From assembly GCF_012273895.1 (NCBI RefSeq), contig NC_052103.1, forward strand, positions 2,294,001 to 2,358,000: a DNA stretch of 64,000 bases, read 5' to 3'. How positions within the stretch are numbered: the stretch's first letter is position 1; each line of letters opens with the position of its first letter. Below are positions 59,101-64,000 of the stretch, in pieces. The notes beneath the pieces are model-generated. The model searched no databases, was not told where the DNA came from, and saw only the letters and a program-made list of their open reading frames with translations. The position numbers and the translations under genes were made by a program. This stretch comes from Zerene cesonia. Lineage: Eukaryota; Arthropoda; Insecta; Lepidoptera; Pieridae.

Positions 59101-61522
59101 TATCGATCGCTGAACACATATATATATATATATATATATATGTATAGTAGATTTTAGTTTTACAGCATTAAATGTTGGTAGAGATCACTTATAAGTGATA
59201 AGACCGCCTTTTGTGCTGTGTATTAGTATCACGTTTTATTTTTTTTATTTTAGTTGGCAGCACGAGAAAATGTTAAAATGGAATGTTTATAAACACTTGC
59301 TGCCAATCACGGTCAGAGAACATGCAGATTCGAAACGAAATTTAAAGATGTTCTTTCAAAATAAACCGTATTCCCATATTCTTTCAAATAAAACATATCG
59401 TACTGTACAAATATATAAATAAAAAAAATGTTTGAAAGATATTTGCTTTTGCTGACCTGAAAACGTACAGGTCAAGGGATGATAATATGTCCTTTAATCA
59501 TTAACAATAAGGAACCTTAATTAAGCCCTCTCTGTCCCTGCCACCCTCACGATATCCCCGGTCTTCTTAACAACCCAATTTATATTACCTGTATATATTC
59601 TTCCATTTAACCTGTAAACTAAATTGTTTTTGATTTTTTTTCCGTTCCCATTGGATGTCCAGGACAAAACTATGACATATATATATCATATATCCTTCCT
59701 CGGGTCTACAACTACCTTTGTAACAAAATTCATCCAAATCGGTTCAGTGGTTTAGGCGCGAAGAAGAGACGGACATGCAGACTGAGTTACTTTCGCAATT
59801 AGTCGTATAATATTTGTAGAGATGGGTGATGTCTAAAATTATGTTAATAAATAAAACCATTATTTCACAAGAATTACTTATAAAGCTATTTCGGAAACTG
59901 TCTCACGGATAAACGTCGATAAAATAATCGTATCAGGGCAGGAAATGTTTTTTCCTAAAAATGCTCATAAAATAAGGGTAAATTATCGATATAAAGATTT
60001 ATTGGGCTCAACAAAGGTGAGCGAAAGGGATGAAGTATTCGCGGTGAGATAATTCTCCTTGCTTGTTTCAATGATAATGTATATGAAAGGTTCGGAAATA
60101 TATTTCGAATGAGCAAATATTTTCTCGGCGAAAACGTTTTGATATAATGAACGAAATTTGATATCTTGTGTATTTGTTTCTTTCGGACGCTGGTAATTTC
60201 ATGAACCCTCAGAAATACAGATGTGCTATATTCGAAATCAGGTTTTTAAACATCTGGGAATTTGCTGACAATTGAGCTGGCGGTTCGCTTGATGGTGATC
60301 ACCGACGTCCATTGCCTGCTTTAAAGGGTAAGGGATGAGGAAAGAATTGACGACAAAAATAAAAGAATGGACTGTGATGGGTGAGGTAAAGAATAGAGGC
60401 GTTTGATCATTATATCATGATAATGTTAATTTGTAGGTTTACAATAAAACTAGTAAACTGGTTCACCAAGGCTGGTCGTTAACTCGACTTTACCGAGGTC
60501 CTAGTAACGCTATACTTTTGGTTTATTATTCTCTCGTTGCTACCAAATATTTACCTGTATCATACTAGTCGAGGCTTTTTTTATGTGATAGAACAGGCAA
60601 GCGAGCAGATGGGTCACCAGATGTTAAGTGCTCCACGTCGCCCAGATGCTCCTGCATGCGGCAAAAAGTTTCAAAATATTGAGCTATTGGTTTGTCCCTG
60701 CTTTACCTGTATGATACTAGTTTTTCCCACGGCCGGCGCTCCGAGCAGCACGACCTTTACGAGGTCCAAGCTATCGGGGCTCGGCTCGACGCTAGGCGCG
60801 CCGCTCACAGCCAAGGTGCCGCCTCCACCGCGCTCCAGATAATCCAAGTCTAGTTCTGTAAGCAAAAATTACTTTTAAAAATAAATTATATACTTAAAAT
60901 ATAATTATGTTATAACCACCTTAATTATCTAATTTATCCTTAAACAACATATATGTAAAGCAATTATTTAATTCTGGTGATCACAGTCAAGATAAAAAGT
61001 CTCACGATTATTGCCACCGATGCTTGATAAGTGTACAAAGTTTTAATTAAATCCGATCGTTTAAAGTGGGCCATAATAGAGTCTAAAGGAATCGGTTACA
61101 CACAAACATAAAAACATACAAATATATGGGTGAAGCTAATATAAGCGTGTTAATAAGAAATAAATAGATACGTTTTACTTATTTTTATGAATGGCATTTG
61201 TGTGATGATGTGTGTTATTTTATTTTGTTACAAGACTTATTTGTCAAGTGTTGTGCGGATGTTGTAGAAAAAAATAGAGAAATTTTATAAAATTTACATA
61301 TTATTTAAGCGTCTAGTCGTAGTCGTAGTAGTTCTATAGCCTTCCTCAATAAATTGGCTATCTATCACTGAAATAATTTTTCAAATCGGACCAGAAGTTC
61401 CTGAGATTAGTGCGTTCAAACAAACAAACAAACTCACTTCAGCTTTATAATATTATAGTATAGATTATTTATAACTTGTAATAGTATATTATTAATTACG
61501 TACCTTTATCACTTGAACGCAT
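56200..61522 (-). CDS. RASL10B: RASL10-type Ras-like small GTPase (3 coding exons)
   Basis: Small G protein of the RASL10A/B group, 263 aa. Coding exons (minus): 61522-61504 (19 nt, MRSSDK plus one base), 60855-60707, 56823-56200, with intron phases 1 and 0, all GT..AG. P-loop GAPAVGKT at 45-52, NKQD at 160-163, ECSAK around 210-214, and a C-terminal CVIA box (260-263) for prenylation and membrane attachment. WKCGYVECSAKYNW and the FQYIRTLRDQ region match vertebrate RASL10 proteins as I know them. The DxxG switch-II motif is DVPV (93-96) with no glycine or catalytic Gln, as is usual for this group, so GTP hydrolysis is probably weak. About 30 extra residues (165-194) separate NKQD from the ECSAK part. 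Intron 2 (3.9 kb) holds SINE C, Helitron and SINE D copies. The exact start exon is inferred from phase and splice signals. Confidence 0.9.
57164..57362 (-). repeat. tRNA-derived SINE, family C, copy 4 (RASL10-type gene intron)
   Basis: 'gtgaagtcccgtgtccccta' to 'ccaaggaggcggtc', containing 'gggattcgaaccccgg' (inverse B box). Same layout as 48232-48443 with a small internal deletion around 'gtaggtgtcctgccagac'. Confidence 0.85.
57934..58132 (+). mobile_element. Lep1-like non-autonomous Helitron, copy 4
   Basis: From 'gtattaatattataaatgcg' to 'accgcggggcgcagctagta'. A well preserved full-length copy in intron 2 of the RASL10-type gene. Confidence 0.8.
58628..58917 (+). repeat. tRNA-derived SINE, family D, copy 2
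   Basis: A box 'gtggctcagtggtgagaacc', B box in 'ggggttcgagaccgggcg', body as at 30788-31090, and end 'gctgatgatgatg'. Here the tRNA-like head is intact. Confidence 0.85.
59117..59141. repeat. (AT)n microsatellite
   Basis: About 12 AT units in intron 2 of the RASL10-type gene. Confidence 0.9.
59690..59822 (+). mobile_element. RTE-like 3'-end fragment
   Basis: 'tccttcctcgggtctacaac', 'ttcatccaaatcggttcagt' and 'ggtttaggcgcgaagaagag', ending 'cgtataatatttgtagagat'. Confidence 0.5.
60275..60395 (+). repeat. Dispersed repeat family A, copy 5 (short)
   Basis: 'ggcggttcgcttgatggtga', 'gtccattgcctgctttaaag', 'gggtaagggatgaggaaag' follow the order of the copy at 43490-43800; the 3' half is missing. 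Confidence 0.55.
61325..61450 (+). mobile_element. RTE-like 3'-end fragment
   Basis: 'ctatagccttcctcaataaa' and 'atcggaccagaagttcctga' parallel the piece at 27325-27490. It ends just before the first coding exon of the RASL10-type gene. Confidence 0.55.
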
Positions 61523-61670
61523 TATTCTCAGTAATAAGGATATTTTAGTTCAAGCATAAATAGCAATTAGTACATCTTATATAATAGAACCAATCTGGCC
61601 GAAAATGGCTTGACGAGACTAAATTGAATAGTCACCCAGAAACCGAGCTTCATTAGCGTTCCGAGTCAAC

Positions 61671-61757
61671 ATTTGTTCAATATAATTGTTTTCCCAAATA
61701 GGTAAAGGTTTTCCAAATATAAGGTATATTTGGAAAACCGTTTACCTTTGAACAAAT
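61671..61757. repeat. Long two-part hairpin upstream of the RASL10-type start
   Basis: Inner arms 61700-61721 and 61725-61747 pair over 22 bp with one bulged base; outer arms atttgttcaa (61671-61680) and ttgaacaaat (61748-61757) pair exactly. The left side contains an extra unpaired 19-base stretch. Confidence 0.8.
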
Positions 61758-61954
61758 TACCAGTAAAATGAGCTTATGTGTTGTGGTTGGTGTTATTGGC
61801 TGCTTGTGAATTTATTTACAACAAAATTTGTATTAAAGCTACGCTTGAAATAAATGGATTTAGATACAAAAACAATAGTAGGTTAGAATTCATAATGGAG
61901 GGAAAAAATATATTTGATGTAACCTTTTTATACATAATTTTATACTATTTATTA

Positions 61955-62030
61955 ATGAATGAATGAAACTTTATCGTACAAACGAATAATACAAAATATA
62001 AAAATACACAACAAATAAATTGCATACAGC
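61955..62030 (+). repeat. Dispersed repeat tail, family G, copy 3
   Basis: 'aatgaatgaatgaaactttatcgtacaaacg' type start, then A-rich 'aatacaaaatataaaaatac'. Resembles 826-930. Confidence 0.45.
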
Positions 62031-62711
62031 CGGCTTATGACGTACGAACTAACCGACTCTTTCACACTAGATTTTGACGCTATTTAAACGTATAGATTTT
62101 ATTCAAAGTTTGTACACTTATCAAAAATCGGTGACAACGCAACAATACTCGAAATACTGATTAGAATCGCCAGGATCAAATAATTTTTCTGTATTTAAGT
62201 GAGACAATTTAGTTGATCTTAAAACAACACGCTTTAGGTTTTAAGCTATATTTAATATTTAAAATATCTGTTTTAGTTACTTATTTCTTCCGCTTATGTT
62301 CACTAATTAACTAAATACAAATAAAAGGTCCTATATTCTAATTATTTTCATAAAAAACTTGCGATAATGTTTTGAACATGCATGATAACTCATATGGAGC
62401 GAATAGAACCATCATAATATATTAAATTTCAGAATCACTTTATTGCGTGCTAAGATATTAGAACCATCCATTATCGGAGTTAAGCATGATATAGGGCCTT
62501 TGGGTCCCTTTACGGTATTCCCTTCGCACTTTCTAATCCTTTGTATATTACGGCTGTAGGAATTCATTACTTAATAGCATTTATACCAAAATATTATATA
62601 TTTATAATATTATTTGCTGTTGATTTATAAATCATATTCCATACATTACTAAAATACGTTATGTGTGAATAATTGCGGAATGTACGGTCTACGTTATTTT
62701 ATTATTACCAG

Positions 62712-62835
62712 CTGTGCCCCCCGACTTCGCCCGTGATATATATATTGCAGTGAAGTTGCAGCTTTTTAATGGTGTACGAATTTATGAAATCGGTGGGTGG
62801 TTTTTCCGTGAAATCTTTACAAACATACAAAAATA
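62712..62835 (+). mobile_element. RTE-like 3'-end fragment
   Basis: It starts 'agctgtgccccccgacttcg' followed by 'cccgtgatatatatattgca' and 'tttttccgtgaaatctttac'. This is the usual 'agctgtgcccgcgacttcg' opening of such remnants. Confidence 0.5.
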
Positions 62836-63739
62836 CAAAAGTTTCCTCCAAGCGTTTTAAACTATAGATGATGTTTATATATTATGACTTCCAATTGTAT
62901 GCTTAATGTGGAGGAAGGAAGATAGAGTTCTTCCAACTGATACATATGTCACGACGGTTTTCTATACGACAAAAAATCATATAAGTTTAAACATTTATTT
63001 GTTATATAAAACACTTTTATTGCAATTCAAGGTATCTTATCTCACCTTTAGAATAAACGGAACTGTGTTATAATGAAGTGAGTCAAGCTAATGATATTTG
63101 AAGTGAAATAAGTATATATGAATTTCTCTATAAGCAATAAGGAGCATCAAGCAAATACTGACTTCATTAGCTGAAGACAAAGACAATATTTGTCCAGGAA
63201 AACTGTACGACAGATGGGTTTGCACCTTCATTACGTATGCCATGGAGGTCTCAGCCAAATTGTCCTATTCGTTTGCCCCTAATTAGTTCTAATTGTCTGT
63301 AAAGAATTGAATTGTATTTTTTTCTAATACATAAAATTAGTATGTTAGTAGCGCTATTATATTATTTTTAAGCTATCATTTAACTTGAATATAATATGAT
63401 CGCTCGTAAAGTGAAATTATTGGATATTGCTACTAAGAAAACATAAATGTTTAGAAGGAAAGTAGGCTATATGATATGTTTAAACTTCTTGCACTATTCT
63501 CTGAGCAGCCATGTCTTTAGACTGAGTCGTAGTTGAAGATTTAAGCCTGTTTGTTCCGCTCAAGATGCCCACAGGAGAGTATAATGGTCAAGCCACTCTG
63601 CAGCTCCAATTCTACGCTTTACCCGCTGACGGACTCACACCGAGGGTTAGTAGACGAATCCTATCCAGTGGTGTAATAATTTTTATATTAATTGGACGCT
63701 CTAATCTCAGGACCTACTGCGTAATACTTTTAATACTTT

Positions 63740-63970
63740 TGTTATTATAAAATACTAGCAAACCCGGCAAACTCCGTTTCGCCACCAAATAAATGATTTC
63801 GTTTTTCCTGCTTTTCTGCTGAAATTTTTCCTGAATTTTTTTTGCTATAAACCTCACGGAGCCCGAGACCTTTCCAACGAATGCAAAACCGTGGAAATCG
63901 GTTCGTGCGTTCTGGAGTTATAGCGTCAGGAAGGAAAACCCGACTTATTTTTATATAGTAGAAGATAGTG
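63740..63970 (+). mobile_element. TE remnant near window end
   Basis: 'tactagcaaacccggcaaac', 'cgagacctttccaacgaatg', 'gaaatcggttcgtgcgttct' and 'cccgacttatttttatatag' are in the order typical of lepidopteran repeat remnants of this kind. Confidence 0.5.
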
Positions 63971-64000
63971 AAATGCTAATGAAATATTAATTACAACCAA

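Larger units (their letters stand above)
61523..64000. other. Gene-free right end of the window
   Basis: Upstream of the RASL10-type gene. It should contain that gene's promoter, which I cannot pinpoint. Visible items are a hairpin (61671-61757), a family G tail (61955-62030) and RTE-like remnants (62712-62835, 63740-63970). No other gene is supported. Confidence 0.6.

Overview
This window is AT-rich insect nuclear DNA from a moth or butterfly (Lepidoptera). Three things show this. A ten-exon Orco (odorant receptor co-receptor) gene can be rebuilt and has lepidopteran-type sequence. Lepidopteran short repeats are abundant, including Helitron-like copies ending in CTAGT and tRNA-derived elements. 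The genes have introns with GT..AG ends and long AT-rich spacers. There is no sign of bacterial or viral gene organisation. Species cannot be named from sequence alone.

Layout. 1-10125: gene-free, repeat-bearing DNA with a fold-back element at 1186-1704 and, just before Orco, a compact block of promoter-like motifs at 9667-9770. 10126-16739 (+): complete Orco, 472 aa in ten coding exons. 16740-21601: gene-free spacer. 21602-22441 (+): an intronless aquaporin with the entomoglyceroporin (Eglp) selectivity filter. 22442-31947: a large repeat-rich spacer with a LINE interrupted by a 1000-N gap. 31948-52519: four paralogous secreted carboxylesterases, CE1 and CE2 on the minus strand and CE3 and CE4 on the plus strand, separated by LINE, SINE and Helitron fragments. 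56200-61522 (-): a RASL10-type small GTPase in three coding exons. 61523-64000: repeat fragments only.

The esterases share one architecture: a signal-peptide exon, a phase-0 intron right after the DRFK motif, a long catalytic exon of 1262 nt (1256 nt in CE4), a phase-2 intron, and a short C-terminal exon. The minus-strand pair ends in acidic soluble tails. The plus-strand pair ends in hydrophobic tails suggesting membrane or GPI attachment. Esterases that could clear esters such as odorants or dietary compounds lie about 15 kb from Orco, but a functional link is only speculation. Orco, the aquaporin and the GTPase are otherwise unrelated neighbours.

The most actionable result is that the 1000-N gap inside CE4 is flanked by a perfect 77-bp duplication. 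It is almost certainly two overlapping contigs that were not merged, and collapsing it gives a normal 570-aa esterase. I found no convincing new biological system. The best leads are the diverged esterase tails and active sites, a shared GATA plus TATA promoter layout with an orphan copy between CE3 and CE4, and the candidate Orco promoter.
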